64,000 nucleotides of DNA from Atopsyche davidsoni (Eukaryota; Arthropoda; Insecta; Trichoptera; Hydrobiosidae): assembly GCA_022113835.1 (NCBI GenBank), contig JAILWY010000012.1, positions 13,144,001 to 13,208,000 of the forward strand, in the 5' to 3' direction. The first letter of the stretch is position 1, and the number at the start of each line of letters is the position of its first letter. The notes beneath the pieces were generated by a model. It saw only the letters and a list, made by a program, of their open reading frames with translations, searched no databases and was not told the DNA's origin. Of this stretch, positions 1 through 12,262 are shown one piece after another. Made by a program: the position numbers and the translations under genes.

Positions 1-1921
1 GACCTCAATAAAAGTATGGTATAATTCAGCCTAAACCTAGTCGTTTTATAACCTAGAATTGGATCAAAGGAGCGGTGTGCTGTAAAATTCAACAAATCAA
101 TATAAATATAAGAAAATAATTTAGCATATTGCTTCTTGGCTTATAGATATTCAAAAAAGCACACAAATGAAAATCACATTAAAATGAAGCTTTTCTGTAG
201 AAATAGAAAATCTGATACATCCATTTACTTCATAATGCTGATAGCGTGTTTTAGGTCATGCGATAGTTTTAAGTGTATATTATACACAAATTGTTATATT
301 TTAAAAATATATAAAAGTGGTTAATTATATCGGTGGACCTTAAAAAATATCAAAGACTGTTGGTTATTTAAAATAATAAAATTAAGGCCGTGTCGACTGT
401 CGCTTTCGTGAATTATGTATAATGTACTTTTGAAAATAGTATTATTTATATTGTTACTAGATATTTTTAGATTTCGTGTATATTGGTATTTGTAATTATT
501 TGTTGATTTATTCCTTTATGTTAGTATTTGAGCAGGTACATACGAGTTTTCAATGTTGTTTTGAAATAATTTCGTTTAAACGTATTTAGACAATAATATG
601 GGATAAAACTACTCAAAAAGATATGCTATTGAATAGATTACTATCGAAATAAAGTTTACAAAAACTACAAGCTTAATATTATTATTTAGTGTTAATTTAC
701 AGTAGTCGTTAGGGCTACGCTTACAATACAGTATATGACTGTCTTGTGAGTTTGCGCGCAGGTGGTGCGGACATTTTATACTTTATATGAGTTTGTGTGG
801 GAAAGTAAAAAACTTTTTTTGCATGCGTTGAAATTTCTGACCCTTGCGTGCAGAATACTTATTGTGCGATAACTCAATGCACACTTGTTTATACAATGCG
901 TCTGTTGGACTCGCTGATAACTGCATACTGCAAAGTGCAAAGTAAGGGCACTTGTTGATAGTGCATTTCGGTATAAGAATATTCCTACTGCAGTTACGTA
1001 CTACACGTTAAGTTACAACACGACTAATTCATTATCAAGTTTATTCAACTTTCGTGCTGAATAACCCTGTTACAAATAACGCAAAATAAAACAGATACTG
1101 TGTATTACGAAAAATATTAATTCGTGGATAGTTTCAGTAATAAGATATTCTGTTGGGTATATATATGCAGGTGTACAGTTTATATCAAATAAATACATAC
1201 AGACATATGTATTTAAATTTCACAACGTCAGCTAATGTCAGTCATTTGTTTGTACATCAAAATAATAAAAATGAAACAATTTACAAAGACCACTAAATTT
1301 TAATGTGAAAGAGAAATTAATGTTTTGGCGCTATGCATAATGATTATGGACTACACAAATTATTCATTGGTACAACATATGGATAAATTTACGGTTAACT
1401 GCTATCAAAGCTGAAACTAAACTATGTCTTTTATTTATAAAACAAAAAATAATAATATTGTTTACAATATTATTATTAGGTTGTTATTATTATAACCTTT
1501 ACGTTTGTTATATTACACTGCGGTACTACAGTTGTAATTTTTGGTATCGATTCCCAAGTAAACCAAAATATTACAACGCAAGCGAAAAAATGTGATCCTA
1601 CTTCGCAAACACGTTTTCGTTATTGATATTTTAATATTGAATCACATTCAAACGGAATTCGTGTCGATGCATTCTGATGTGCAGAGGAATTACTTTCCAT
1701 GCATTGCTAACGTTTTGAGGCCGAATGCGGAATGGATACCGAGACGCGAAATAATACATATTTTGTGCGGGGACAAGTACAGGACACTGTCGTATTTATT
1801 CCAAACGATCAATCACCCGATGCCGAGCCCGACCGGACAATCGCTCGACAGGGATTTTTATTACAACGAGCGGCAGGACACGCGCAAGACGACGACGCGG
1901 GCCGTCAGTTCGGCTACGTAC
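1..1921. other. AT-rich DNA, probably first intron of the leftmost SLC7 gene
   Basis: No exon could be recognised on either strand. The SLC7 exon at 1922-2210 is read leftwards and ends in a good splice donor, so this stretch should be its downstream intron. I looked on the minus strand for the expected next exon, which should begin with a serine-glycine-glycine-aspartate-tyrosine (SGGDY) motif, and did not find it. The part from about 1,700 to 1,920 is richer in GC than the rest and merges into the exon. Short open frames here have no recognisable content. Confidence 0.5.
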
Positions 1922-2210
1922 CCAGCTCGGCGTAGCACAGGGCTCCTATCATGGAGAGGATCCCGGACAGGATCCACACGATGATGGCCTGTCCCGTGGA
2001 GCCGGAGTACCGCAGCACTCCCTTGGGGGACACGAATATGCCGGCCCCGATGATGATGCCCACGATGATCGCCACCCCGTCCACGAGGCCGAGCTCCTTC
2101 TTCATCTTGAAGCCCCCGTCCGACTCCGCCTCGGTCAGCGGCGCCGGCTCGGGCTCGTCGCCCCCCAGCACCCGAGGGGCGCGCAGCTCCGACGCGGAAA
2201 CCTTGGCCAT
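1922..2210 (-). CDS. SLC7-family amino-acid transporter light chain, first coding exon only (partial)
   Basis: This is the N-terminal exon of a LAT/y+LAT/xCT-type transporter, a 12-helix membrane protein that exchanges amino acids, usually as a heterodimer with a 4F2hc-like heavy chain. The exon codes 96 residues plus one base. A hydrophilic, acidic tail of about 38 residues is followed by [15 protein letters not shown] and the TM1 signature [10 protein letters not shown], then TM2 ending GALCYAELG. The start at 2210 is the first true ATG, in a good context (ATCATGG). An upstream in-frame GTG at 2234 opens the frame further but is not credible. The exon ends at 1922 with donor GTACGT. It is a paralogue of the transporter at 18,059-31,122, which breaks its first exon about 45 residues earlier in the alignment. 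The other exons must lie beyond base 1. The family is certain from TM1-TM2; the subtype (y+LAT, LAT or xCT) is not decided by one exon. Confidence 0.88.
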
Positions 2211-3070
2211 GATGCCGCTCCGCTCGCGAAGCACGACGACGCGAGTTCGTTAGTTTCGATCCCGCGAGAGTCTCACCCGCCCGCTCGCGCTATTGCATCA
2301 GCTCGGACTGCCGGACTGCCCGCCTGCCCGAACTGCCCGAACTGCCGACCACGTGGAGTGCGGCTCGCCGGAACACTCTCCCTCTCTGTCTGCCGCCGGC
2401 GACGAGTGCCGAATTCTCCGGCGGAAGGCAGGTATTCAGGTATCGGCCGCGACTCGACGGAAACCGAGTCACCGAGTCGCCGATTCTCGCGGTCCGCCCG
2501 AAACGGGTCGCCCAAAAGATACTCGAGCGCGCGCTGGGAACCGAATTCGCCTTCCGCTTTACGAAGATAAATTGGGTTTGCAAGTAGGCCGGCGCGAGTT
2601 TGAAGCGCGTTTCCGTTGCGAGCGTTCGCGCCCTCGCGGTGCGTGCCGATTTTCGTCGTGGCAATGACTCGCGCGCGGACGATTCTCCGGCACCGATCGA
2701 CCGTTATCGGTATTCTCCTTCGAGGGGATCGATCGCCCTTCCGAGTGTCGACGGCACGAGACGGCCGCGGGTCGCTCGCGCTTCGGGTGCATGCGGACAA
2801 TTAGGTCGGGTAGTGAACCACCATCGAGGTGCGACGATCTGCGGCGGGGCTGAGCGCTCGCTTCCTTCTCTGTCTGGCGGCCGACCGGTACTGGTCGCCG
2901 AGACGGAGCGGTATCGCCGCACCGCTCGCCCGCGCACGCCGCGACAGCGCGACGCCGAGCACGGCGTGGCTCGTGGCTCGGGGGCAGCCGCAGTGGCTCT
3001 CAACCGGGCCGGTCGCGAGGACGTCGGTCTGGCGGGACGGAGGTTTTGCATTTCGTTGTTTACCTAGGCA
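2211..3070 (-). promoter_or_regulatory. GC- and CpG-rich promoter/5'UTR region of the left SLC7 gene
   Basis: Immediately upstream of the minus-strand SLC7 ATG, base composition changes from AT-rich to markedly GC- and CpG-rich, then returns to AT-rich at about 3,070. Long open frames on both strands here (for example 2273-2800 minus and 2600-3067 plus) are what stop-poor GC-rich DNA gives by chance: they overlap in many frames, are arginine/serine/proline-rich, and show no domain. I therefore read the block as promoter plus 5' untranslated sequence. No TATA box or precise transcription start could be fixed. Confidence 0.55.
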
Positions 3071-6000
3071 GAACTGTAAAAAAATAAAGAGACACTGTTG
3101 ACTGATTGCAGGTTCCACTTGACAAGCGACGACACATGCCTTTGTGATGATATTACTCACAAACAGCGATCCACCTTGTGGGTTCATGCCCCGTCTTTGG
3201 TTTTCAGAGACACCAACCGGAGAGCCAATGCCGACAGGAGGGCCTGTGCCTGGATGACCTGAAGTCAGTGGCGAGACACCCACAGTTGATGAAGTCACTG
3301 GATGTCTTCTTGAAGCGTGTCATCGGAACCATAAAGAGGACAAACCAGGGGGTGTAGCTTCAGTCACTCCCATGTATAGCACAATTTCGATCGACTAGTT
3401 TGGAAAGTTTCCCCAAATTGTGATGACAGACCTTGTACATAACAAGCGAGGTACCAAACCTATTAAAAAAAAAAAGTCGCATATCGACGGGTATGGAGGA
3501 CTTAAATGTCATTTATCCATCCGTCGTGGATTGCAGATGCAACGAAGTTTTTCTTACCTCAAAAAGTTACATATACTAAATAATGCAGATTATTTACTTA
3601 TATATATATAAACAATCACACGGAATATATCTTACAAACCATATGTCCAATCAGCTGAGTTTTAAAAAGGATGCTAGGATTTCACATGAGTGCTTCACAA
3701 ATAGGACAGTTATATGTTTATATATATATGCACACACATATATATATATATATTTAAGCACATGTATAGAGGTTTAGAAAAAAATAGCCAGTGTATGCAT
3801 GATATAGGTAAAAATTCTCACACGGCGAAAGTCGTAAACAATAAATATTTTAATGAGAGAGAAAATTTTATTTATTAAATTGAAAATTGGGAATAAAATT
3901 ACCTCTGTAATTCAAGAAAGTGAATGTTTTGTGAAGGTTTTTACAGTTGTCTATAAAATGAAGATTTGTCGGAATGATTCATTCGGATTATTCTTCTCTT
4001 TTGGCGTAGCGGCCACATTATTTGACATATTTTTTTAATTTAAAAAAATGAGCCCCCTCATTGACGGCTGATATGCTAAAAATAATATGTACAGATATTA
4101 TAGTCTTACACGGACAATAACGTCAATTTATGTCGTCATGCTTGGGTATGCTAAATTTTTTATACTAATTTTAGTCACGTTATAGTAGTCGAAGATCATA
4201 TCTTTGTTGTAGTCTTTTTTGATATAATAAAAGAAGATAATTTTTTTTTCGTGGTTATATTATATATTATTCGTTGCTGTATTATACTATATTAAAATCA
4301 TAGTCAACCTGGATGTATCCTTATTTCCGCTAGTACTTTGGAGCCTCTGGAATTTCACACCGTAAATACATGGGATTTAATTTGTGCTTTCCACATAGGG
4401 CTGCATTGTAAACTAGATTTTTTTTTCACCACATATAAAAATAAACAATTCTTTTGCACAATATTGTTTTATTATAACAACGCAAATTCGCATTTATTTT
4501 TTATATTTTTTGCGTTACCTGCGAGATGGCGATTATGCTGAAATCTTTGTTTTTCTCGTAAGTAAGTACACATGTGCATATATTGATTGAAAAAAAAACG
4601 TTATCAGCCTGAAATCATGGTGGGCTGAAGTGTTGAGAATCGACACCTCTTGTATATCATATGATCATTTTACTTTGTGAAATTGAATAGAAGGGCTTCT
4701 GAGAAGTGCACTCTCGGACTCTTGACAAAATAAGCGAGCACATCCGCTAAATTGAAGTTGATAATTTAAATCCCCCTCGAGAGCGTTGACCAGCATTTTT
4801 GGGAGTCGGAGTGGTGAGAGCTCGTTGCGCCTTTGTGGAACTTCATTTTTCATTTGAATGCCATGTGTGGTTTTTTTTATTATTAAGTTTTGATACCCCT
4901 AATAGCAGTGTGATACCAATTCAGTTGTTTCATTGATAGGGATACTAGTATGATGGTGTCTGAATTTCGTATATTGTTTGGCCCTCAAAACAGCTCAGGC
5001 CCAACTCAACTTAAGTCAGCAAATTTGCGTGTGTATAAATATTATAAACATTAGCTAAAAATCATAAAATACACATCTACCTCTTGTGCTGAGAATTTTT
5101 CGGTATGATATCTAAAAGATATTGCTTTTCTATCTCAAACTACGATTTTTGATTGCGCGAAAAATTAATGGTAATTTTTACGACGAATTGCGTTGTGCAA
5201 AATTTTCGGATTAAAAATAATTTTAACATTTTAATTTATCGAAGAATATTGAATAATATGCACTAGAAAAAGATCGACGGCCAACCAAAAAGTAACATTG
5301 ACTGATGAGGTCTTCTTACACTTAACAAGTATCGGATGCTGTTAGTTGACACCGCATTGGCGGAATTTTAATGATGCTATACAGTAAGCACTAAAGATTT
5401 CAAAGAATCACAACTCTAAATAAAAAAAAATTAAAACAATATAATATTCTATGGCATATTTTATTTCATTGTGTGATCATTTATAAAAAAATATTAATAC
5501 GTATACGAGTGGTACGTAAATAGAAAATGCGATAACTTACGAAAAAACAATTAAATCGTACACATTTTTATTAAGGTGATAAAAAAACAGCCTCTTTCGT
5601 AATTATCTTCTGGATAGAGGTATTAGAGCAAATGTCACCCCTGCTAAAATAAATGTTTTTCAGGCTGTCTAAATTTTATTAAATACTTTACTTGGTTTAC
5701 TAATATATTATATACTGTACTGTACACTATTCTGTTCAAATAATATGAAAATATTTGATAAACTGCATGTAGATCTTTTATTATGCATATTCCCTCTTCA
5801 ATTTATTTCACTCTCCATCTCTGCCATGGTAACAATAATACAATTTATATGGTTTTTGATCATTATGGATATTGTTCTGACAGTTTTATGATAGCAAAAT
5901 ATTGACCGATACAGGTGTGGCAAGTATCAAATTTCAATACCCAATAAGTGGCATTATTAAAAATAATATTAACAGCTAAATCTGGAGTATATTTTCTCCA

Positions 6001-6176
6001 GATTAAAGGTTCAGGAGATTAAGTTTGGAATGACATTGATTTTAATATAAGTTTATTTTAATATTTCAAAAAAAATTAAAAATATAACTTATTTGACTAA
6101 ATGTAAGTAAAAGAAATTGTTTTAAGTAAGTGTTTATTTACAAAAATGTATAAATTATTTAATGTTTTCTTCAGAT
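3071..6176. other. AT-rich intergenic DNA
   Basis: No gene recognised. It contains a (TA)n microsatellite at about 3,727-3,755 and many poly-A/poly-T tracts. A more complex, less AT-rich stretch at about 3,110-3,360 reads on the minus strand as an interrupted serine/glycine/proline-rich frame. It may be a relic of a mobile element or retrocopy, but I could not assign it. The distal end near AAMP should contain that gene's 3'UTR (see the AATAAA at 6133-6138). Confidence 0.5.
6133..6138 (-). terminator. Candidate polyadenylation signal of AAMP
   Basis: AATAAA on the minus strand, about 40 bases after the AAMP stop codon (6177-6179). It is the closest canonical hexamer downstream, so it is the likely cleavage/polyadenylation signal. 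In AT-rich DNA this hexamer is common by chance. Confidence 0.4.
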
Positions 6177-8063
6177 TCAACTTAAATCAACCTTGAATAT
6201 TCTGGAAGTTCCATCTTCTGATGTGGTAAGCAGGCAGTTAGAGGCGGTGGAGTATGTGATGTCCAATAGTTCAGCTCTGTGACCAGTCAATGTGTGCATT
6301 AAGGTTCCAGATTTTCCTTCGTATATTTTTACACTACCGTCTAAGCAAGCAACAGCTAAATAATTTTTTATCCATAGTAAAGAGGTAACCCCAACAGAAT
6401 CATCATCTTTAGTACCACTCGCACATTTGTGTCGTATAATTTGACGTCCAACATCCCATATACTGATGGAACCATCAATTGTGCCTGTAATAAAATAAAA
6501 TTGTAGTTCACAAAATATAGTCTTCAAAATAATGGCTAACCACAAAAAAAAAATTATAATAAGGTATTTTTATATAGTTTACATTCAATGAGGAGTGTTT
6601 TAAATGCCTTTCTTTTTATTAAAAAATGTAAAATATCAACACCAGAAAAATTTCACTTTCAAAATCACTTTGTACTTTGTTAGAGGCCGAGAAATGGAAG
6701 AAATGAAAGTTTTTAAAATACATACCTATTGCAAGAAACCCAAGAGCAGGATCTTTACTGAAAGAAACAGCTTCAATTGCTGATTCTGTATCCAAAACAC
6801 CAACAGGTTTTCCAGTGGCTGACTTTATGAGACATGCTTTTGCTGTAACATAAACATTTATTTAAAAAAACTACTGCCACGGCCAATGTAGGTTACAAAC
6901 TTTTTGACCTAGTATTATTTAAGTACTATATACAGACACCGCATAAATATATAATTACCATTGAGACAGCCTGTAGCTATAAGATTATTATCATGATATG
7001 CATCGATACTGGATATTGAGGCACTCTCTTCTTGGTCTGATGTTATGTGATGAACAACTGTTGCTGATTTTATATCCCATATTTTGACAGATCCATCGTC
7101 ATATGCAGTCGCAAGTCGTCTTCCATCTGGTAACAACTAAGAAAACAATATAAACATACTTTATCCATATTTAAATATGAAAAAATAAGTAAAACAAATA
7201 AATTTGTAACCAGCATAAAGTCAGTACAATAAAATTGTAAAATAAATTTTTATTAAGTCTTCACTGACTAAATTCCAGTTCCGTGAGAACGTCCTAGCAA
7301 CCTTGCGATTAGCAAAGTAGACTCTACAGGCTCTTACAAACACATGTATTTAAAAAAAATGGAACTAACTTTCCATTATTTGTTTATGTTCAATAAATTT
7401 GTTGTTTTTTTTATTTATTGTATTTGTTTTTTTAATTTCATCTAAATAAATACTTACCACTCCACAAGTAGATACTTGTCCATGGCCTTGTAACACTTTA
7501 GTGTCTCCAGATGGAATTTTCCATATATAGATTTCTCCAGATATAGTACCACAAAAAAGAACTTTCGTTCCAGAATGCCATTCTCCCCAAGATAAGTCAC
7601 CAGCTTGATAATCCCAAACACATCTCCAGGATGTGGAATCTTCAGAAGGACATTTGTGTACTTTTATTGATCCTCCCATATCTCCCGTTGCTAGATATGT
7701 TCCATCAGAACTAAATTTGGTGAAAACCACAGAATCTTCATGGTCAGTACACTCCAGTAAAACTTCACCCGTTTCAGTGTTCCATACATATGCTTTATCA
7801 TCTTCTCCACCGGTAACAGCTATTTTCCCCAATGGATGAATGTCTCCACAGAATACGGAGCCGGAATGACGATTAAATACTAAAATAGAATCGTCTTTCG
7901 GGGGATCCGCATTTTCCTCAGCGTCTGAGTCATCCGGATTCTCTGCCTCTGCGTCTTCGAGAACTTCATCTAAATCTCCGACGTATATCATTTCATCTTC
8001 ATCAAAATCTTCAGTTATCTCATCATCATCGCGAATAGATGACGGAGGTGTGTCTAACCTCAT
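6177..8063 (-). CDS. AAMP: AAMP (angio-associated migratory cell protein), WD40 repeat protein
   Basis: Four coding exons on the minus strand: 8063-7458, 7136-6959, 6842-6726 and 6484-6177. All are bounded by GT-AG sites and join in frame to 402 aa. The N-terminus (about residues 1-60) is very acidic (EDFDEDEMIYVGDLDEV), as in AAMP. It is followed by a chain of WD40 repeats seen as NRHSGSVFCGDIHP, GGEDDKAYVWNTETG, SSDGTYLATGDMGG, GTISGEIYIWKIPSG, YDDGSVKIWDIKS, TIDGSISIWDVG and SLDG-like CLDGSVKIYEGKSG, ending in TSEDGTSRIFKVDLS. The TCGV/LLPDG junction between exons 1 and 2 matches the family well. AAMP is a cytosolic beta-propeller; its yeast relative Sqt1 is a ribosomal-protein chaperone, and a similar role here is inference. 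A splice acceptor (TTTCAG at 8068-8073) lies four bases before the ATG, so there is an upstream untranslated exon. It is head-to-head with mRpL10. No defect was seen. Confidence 0.93.
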
Positions 8064-8584
8064 TTTTCTGAAATAGTAATAATACATAAAATAATTAATA
8101 AAAAAAAACAAAGCACATAACCCTACTTTACATTAAAAAAATATTATGAAATTGAAGAGTTAATTATAGCGATACATTACGTTGATTCAACACTTTTCTT
8201 AATTAGTAGAGACAAAAGATAAACTCTGCAGGCTGTAGTAAAGGAACTGCCGAAACGTCAACAGGCGAATATACAAAAGTCAGTACCACGTGAATTAGCC
8301 AACTTAGACCAAAGGTTCTTGACAGTTCGGCATAGTCTATGATTTGAGAATCTTAACATAATGTCTGAATGATAAATTAGGTACGATGTTTCGTAATTAT
8401 GTTGAAATAGTTTACTTACTTGTGATAATTACTTTATTTAAAAAAAATTGTTAAAATTAACATAGCTTGTATAATTTATCAGGTTGTCTATGGTTTAACT
8501 TATGTCAAAGTCCTGTAAGATTGGTGGTTATGAAATAACCTTTCAAGATATTTTGTTTATTATATCGCATATATTAAATACACA
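8064..8584. promoter_or_regulatory. Shared upstream region of AAMP and mRpL10 (probable bidirectional promoter)
   Basis: About 520 bases separate the start codons of two divergent housekeeping genes. The left edge holds the AAMP 5'UTR intron acceptor (8068-8073). The centre, around 8,190-8,330, is less AT-rich and contains CACGTG at 8288-8293 (in TACCACGTGAA), an E-box. No TATA box was identified. The arrangement is typical of a bidirectional promoter, but the transcription starts cannot be placed from sequence alone. Confidence 0.5.
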
Positions 8585-9941
8585 ATGTCTTTTTTACAAG
8601 CAGGTAAGTTTATTTTGATCTCGTTAAAATTAAAATATTTTTTTAATTTATAAATTAGTAAATAAATACAACATGTATTGTTATGGATACTCCAGGTTAA
8701 AATATTTTATAACTTGGAGCACAGTTCTAAAACCCATGAAAATGTACTTTACAATTTCTAAAATTACGTTATACGCCGTGCAATACATTATTACCTTCAT
8801 TGATGTTCCAAATTACTTTTTTTTCAGCTTTTCTTAAGGTGAAATCTCCAATTTATGAAATAAAACGATTTAGAGGAAAAATCAACATTCAACGTCCTAG
8901 AAAGCCTCATTTCACAAGGCAGGTAGTTATTGATGCATGCGTCCCCAAATTAGAGAAGAAGTCGGAACTACAAATTGACCAGTGTACATATGGTCAGAAA
9001 CATCCTTGGGGATCAGTAGATAATCCATTTGAACACATTCTTGCCAAAGAATGCTTAAATTGGTTTAATCATTCGAAGATGATAATATTCTATCACATAA
9101 ATCCTGTTGTGATGGATGAAAAATCAAGAGTCTACTCAGATCTCAAAATGGAAAATATGACTTTAAGGACATACGGAAGGAAAATAGTAAGCATGGCTGT
9201 AAAAGGAACGCCTTATGAAGCTGTGAATGCCTTATTTACGTCACACACAAATATTTTATTCTCAGAGACAGTACAAATTCATAAACTTTTCAAGATTACA
9301 CGAAAAATTCCACAGTTAGTTTTGATGGGTGAGTTGACTATCATTCATACTACTAAGATTAATGATAAATATTGTTCATACGGTGCTCTCTTGTTGATTT
9401 TCCTTTGAATATTAGATTAGCATTGGGTCACTAGCTTATAATTGAAACATTTATATTTAACAATTACGAGATAAATCATGTGTGTATATGCTAGTTGCAT
9501 ATAATTGAAAGTGAGATAGATTTTGAGGGAATTATTAAAAAACTATAAACTAGGTGAATTATAGCAATTATAAGATCATCAAGTAACTAGTAGCAAGAGA
9601 GTACTAATCTTATCTTATTAATTATTGTGATGATGTCCATAATTTGTAAACTTTTAATTTTAGCTGGTGTTGTGGATGGCCAATTATTATCTAAAAATGA
9701 AATTATGGAGTACAGTAAGCTACCATCGATTGATGTTGCAAGATCACAACTGTGCAATGTTTTACAAAGTACCGCATTAAACCTCGTCAGTCAACTGAAC
9801 CAACATCAGTCAGGATTAGTTACCAGATTAGATCAATATGTGACATTAAAACAAACCCCCAGTGAATTAACTGAGAGCTCTACACAGAAAGAAGAACAAC
9901 TGACGCAAGAAAAAACCATATCTTCTGAACCTAAAGAATAA
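8585..9941 (+). CDS. mRpL10: Mitochondrial large-subunit ribosomal protein L10 (uL10m)
   Basis: Three coding exons, 8585-8603, 8828-9328 and 9664-9941, joined by GT-AG introns in frame to 265 aa, close to the length of animal MRPL10. The first exon codes only MSFLQA plus one base. This tiny exon explains why the open frame around exon 2 seems to begin at an upstream intronic ATG. The mature part starts after a basic, presumably mitochondrial-targeting N-terminus (IKRFRGKINIQRPRKPHF). The middle has the uL10 fold region (HSKMIIFYHINPV, KGTPYEAVNALFTSHTNILFS) and exon 3 has KLPSIDVARSQLCNVLQSTA. uL10m anchors the bL12 stalk of the mitoribosome and helps recruit translation factors. The C-terminus (about the last 35 residues) is a low-complexity Glu/Gln/Ser tail. 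A polyadenylation hexamer AATAAA lies at 10105-10110. Confidence 0.92.
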
Positions 9942-12262
9942 ATGTAAATATATGTTATTTTATTTAAGACAAGGTTATATATCTTTAATTTACAGCATTA
10001 TTTTCTGTCTACTGCGAATTTATATAAATAATATTCAATTAGCCCAAGCTTAAAAAAATGTTTTGATCATCATTGATACAATGTTGATTTTAACTAAAGG
10101 CTGAAATAAATGATGTAAGTAAACAATACAATTATTTTTATTATATTAAATTATTGTTACAATAGCTAATTTTTATGGCGACTGTGTTATGGAGTGTATG
10201 AAACTTCAAAAAAAATCATAACCTTCTCAGCAAAAAAATAACATAATTATCTATTCGTATTGATGCATGCATTTTCTTTGATAGCTCAATTGTTGTTTTG
10301 GAAAAAAAATATGCGTAGAATAATTGATTGAGATAATGAAGCAAGTATTTCTTCATTAATGTTTCACTAAGAGCTCATAAGATATGGATGTCTCTTCTTC
10401 TGATGCCTCTCCTCTGAGGTAGGTGACCATTTCATCGAACATATTTCTATCCTGGGCCAGTCTCACTAATTTAGTCGTACTTCCGACCTCCAGCTACTTG
10501 TGCAAATTCCACATCCACGTAAACTTCCTCCTTGCAATGCCCCTTTTTCTTTCGATTTATCCTTCGATAATCAGCTGTAGGATGCTATACTTACCGTTAT
10601 GAAAAATGTGGCCATAATAAGAGACCTTCCGCTTCTTTACCAACGTCAGGAGTTCTTTCTTTGTGCATTCTGTGCAAGACTCATTTGTGACGCGGTCAAC
10701 CCATGATATTTGAAGGATTCTTCTATATAGCCATATTTAAAATGCCTCAATTCTTCGCATAGTAGCTGTCTCGAGTGTCAAGCTTCAACTCCATAAAGGA
10801 GAATTGAGACAACATAACACTTGGTGAATCTCCAGCGACATTTCAGTGTTATAGCTCTTGACCATAGTACTCTTCTCAAGTTATTAAACTTACTGCGTGC
10901 TGTCTCAATTTTCACATTAATTCCTGGTCAAGATCCCAGTTCTCATTTTACCAGCTGCCCAAGTATTGAAATATTTTAACTCTCTCCACTACTTTGTTGT
11001 CAATGTTGATATTGATGTTGTCAATTGACTCTCTGTTAACAACCATTTCTTTGTCCACGGATAACTCTATCCGTAATCAAACCCTAGGTACAATCCAGGG
11101 AATGGTTAATAGGGACAGGTGCGATTTAGGGGTTTGGACCCAAAACTAATAATGGATCCAAGCTTGGCCTTTCATATTTTCTTGAAATTGTAAAAACCTC
11201 TAATGTTTTCATAAATCTGCTTGGAATTCATCCACTATGTCCATGATCTTTATCAGGTTGATCTAACCTTACCAACTGATGAGATGAGTTGGAGAGACAT
11301 GTGATTTTGTGCTTTAGTTGAATAATTTGGAAGTCACTTTATAATGAACCAATACATTTATAAAAAACTGCATCAATCTAATGTATTTTAAAATTCAATT
11401 GAAAATCTTTATACATTTAAAGAAACAGATGACCCATAATTTTACAAAGAAAAAGGAAATGTATCACATAGAAGTTTTGAAAACATCATAAATATTTAAA
11501 ATAAAACGTTTTTCTTATTATTATACTCAAACTTGATTGATAGTCATTGCAGAGTGTTCGTTATCTGGTTTCATTGTCTGTCTTCCATTTTTGACCCAAA
11601 GTTTTACCTTGAGCCTTCCATATATTTATTGTCCTAGATTTATCTTCCTGTGTGGTACTTTTTGCCAATGTCTAATAATTAAAAAAAAAAAATTATGTTT
11701 CTAGACACTCTTATTTCACATTTAATATTTTTTTTCTAACTAGAAATAATATTTTACATATTTAGTGACCCCATTTTTAAATAGTTATCAAAGTGTGGGC
11801 AAATCAAAGTGGAGAACTTCATGTTTAAAAGAATTTTATTTTGTATAAATATAATAAAACATTTTATTTTATTATTTTATGAAAATGTATAAAGTAATTG
11901 TAAAAAAAAATCACTTCAGAACTATCATCGCTAGTGATATAAAGGCATTCGCTTACAGTTGAGTATGCAATATCGATTTATTCAACATCAAACTTAAATT
12001 ATTATAAAAAAGCAATACATACTTTAAAAAACATATGAGACACGGTAGATGCCGAAAATACTGTCTAAAATATCTACAAAAAATAACTAATTCTAATTCA
12101 TCACTCTTATGAAAATTGATTACCAATTTCTCCGCAGCCGCGGTGGGCTTCCATCACGTCGATTCACATTCACAGCATTAATTAATAATTCATATCACAA
12201 TTATCAGTCGCAAGATAAATAATTTCTTATAATTATCGAGTCGAATTTTGAGCAGAATCTCT
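9942..12262. other. Intergenic DNA with a decayed LINE and downstream flank of the Mohawk gene
   Basis: It starts with the mRpL10 3'UTR (AATAAA 10105-10110). The middle is a degraded non-LTR retrotransposon (10,385-11,060, listed separately). From 11,060 to 12,262 the sequence is AT-rich, with the Mohawk 3'UTR at its right end; a minus-strand AATAAA lies at 11977-11982. Nothing else was recognised. Confidence 0.5.
10385..11060 (-). mobile_element. Degraded non-LTR retrotransposon, 3' part of reverse transcriptase plus 3' end
   Basis: On the minus strand the sequence still reads, with stops and shifts, as the tail of a LINE reverse transcriptase. It shows VKIFQYLGSW (the F-x-YLG motif after the palm), VKIETARSKFNNLRRVLWSR, ITLKCRWRFTKCYVVSILLYGVEA, and then a region of YFGHI and IARRKFTWMWNL type. 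The 3' end is marked by a conserved stretch with CCTCAGAGGAGAGGC. Related 3' ends occur at 48,290-48,440 and 63,575-63,635, and a related RT fragment at 63,238-63,352. In-frame stops (after QYLGSW and after GVEA) show that it is dead. The family (RTE, Jockey or similar) cannot be fixed from this much. Confidence 0.75.

Noticed and set aside
2273..3298. Several long overlapping open frames on both strands beside the left SLC7 exon
   Set aside because: They lie in GC-rich, stop-poor promoter DNA, overlap each other in all frames, are low-complexity Arg/Ser/Pro, and show no domain or splice structure.
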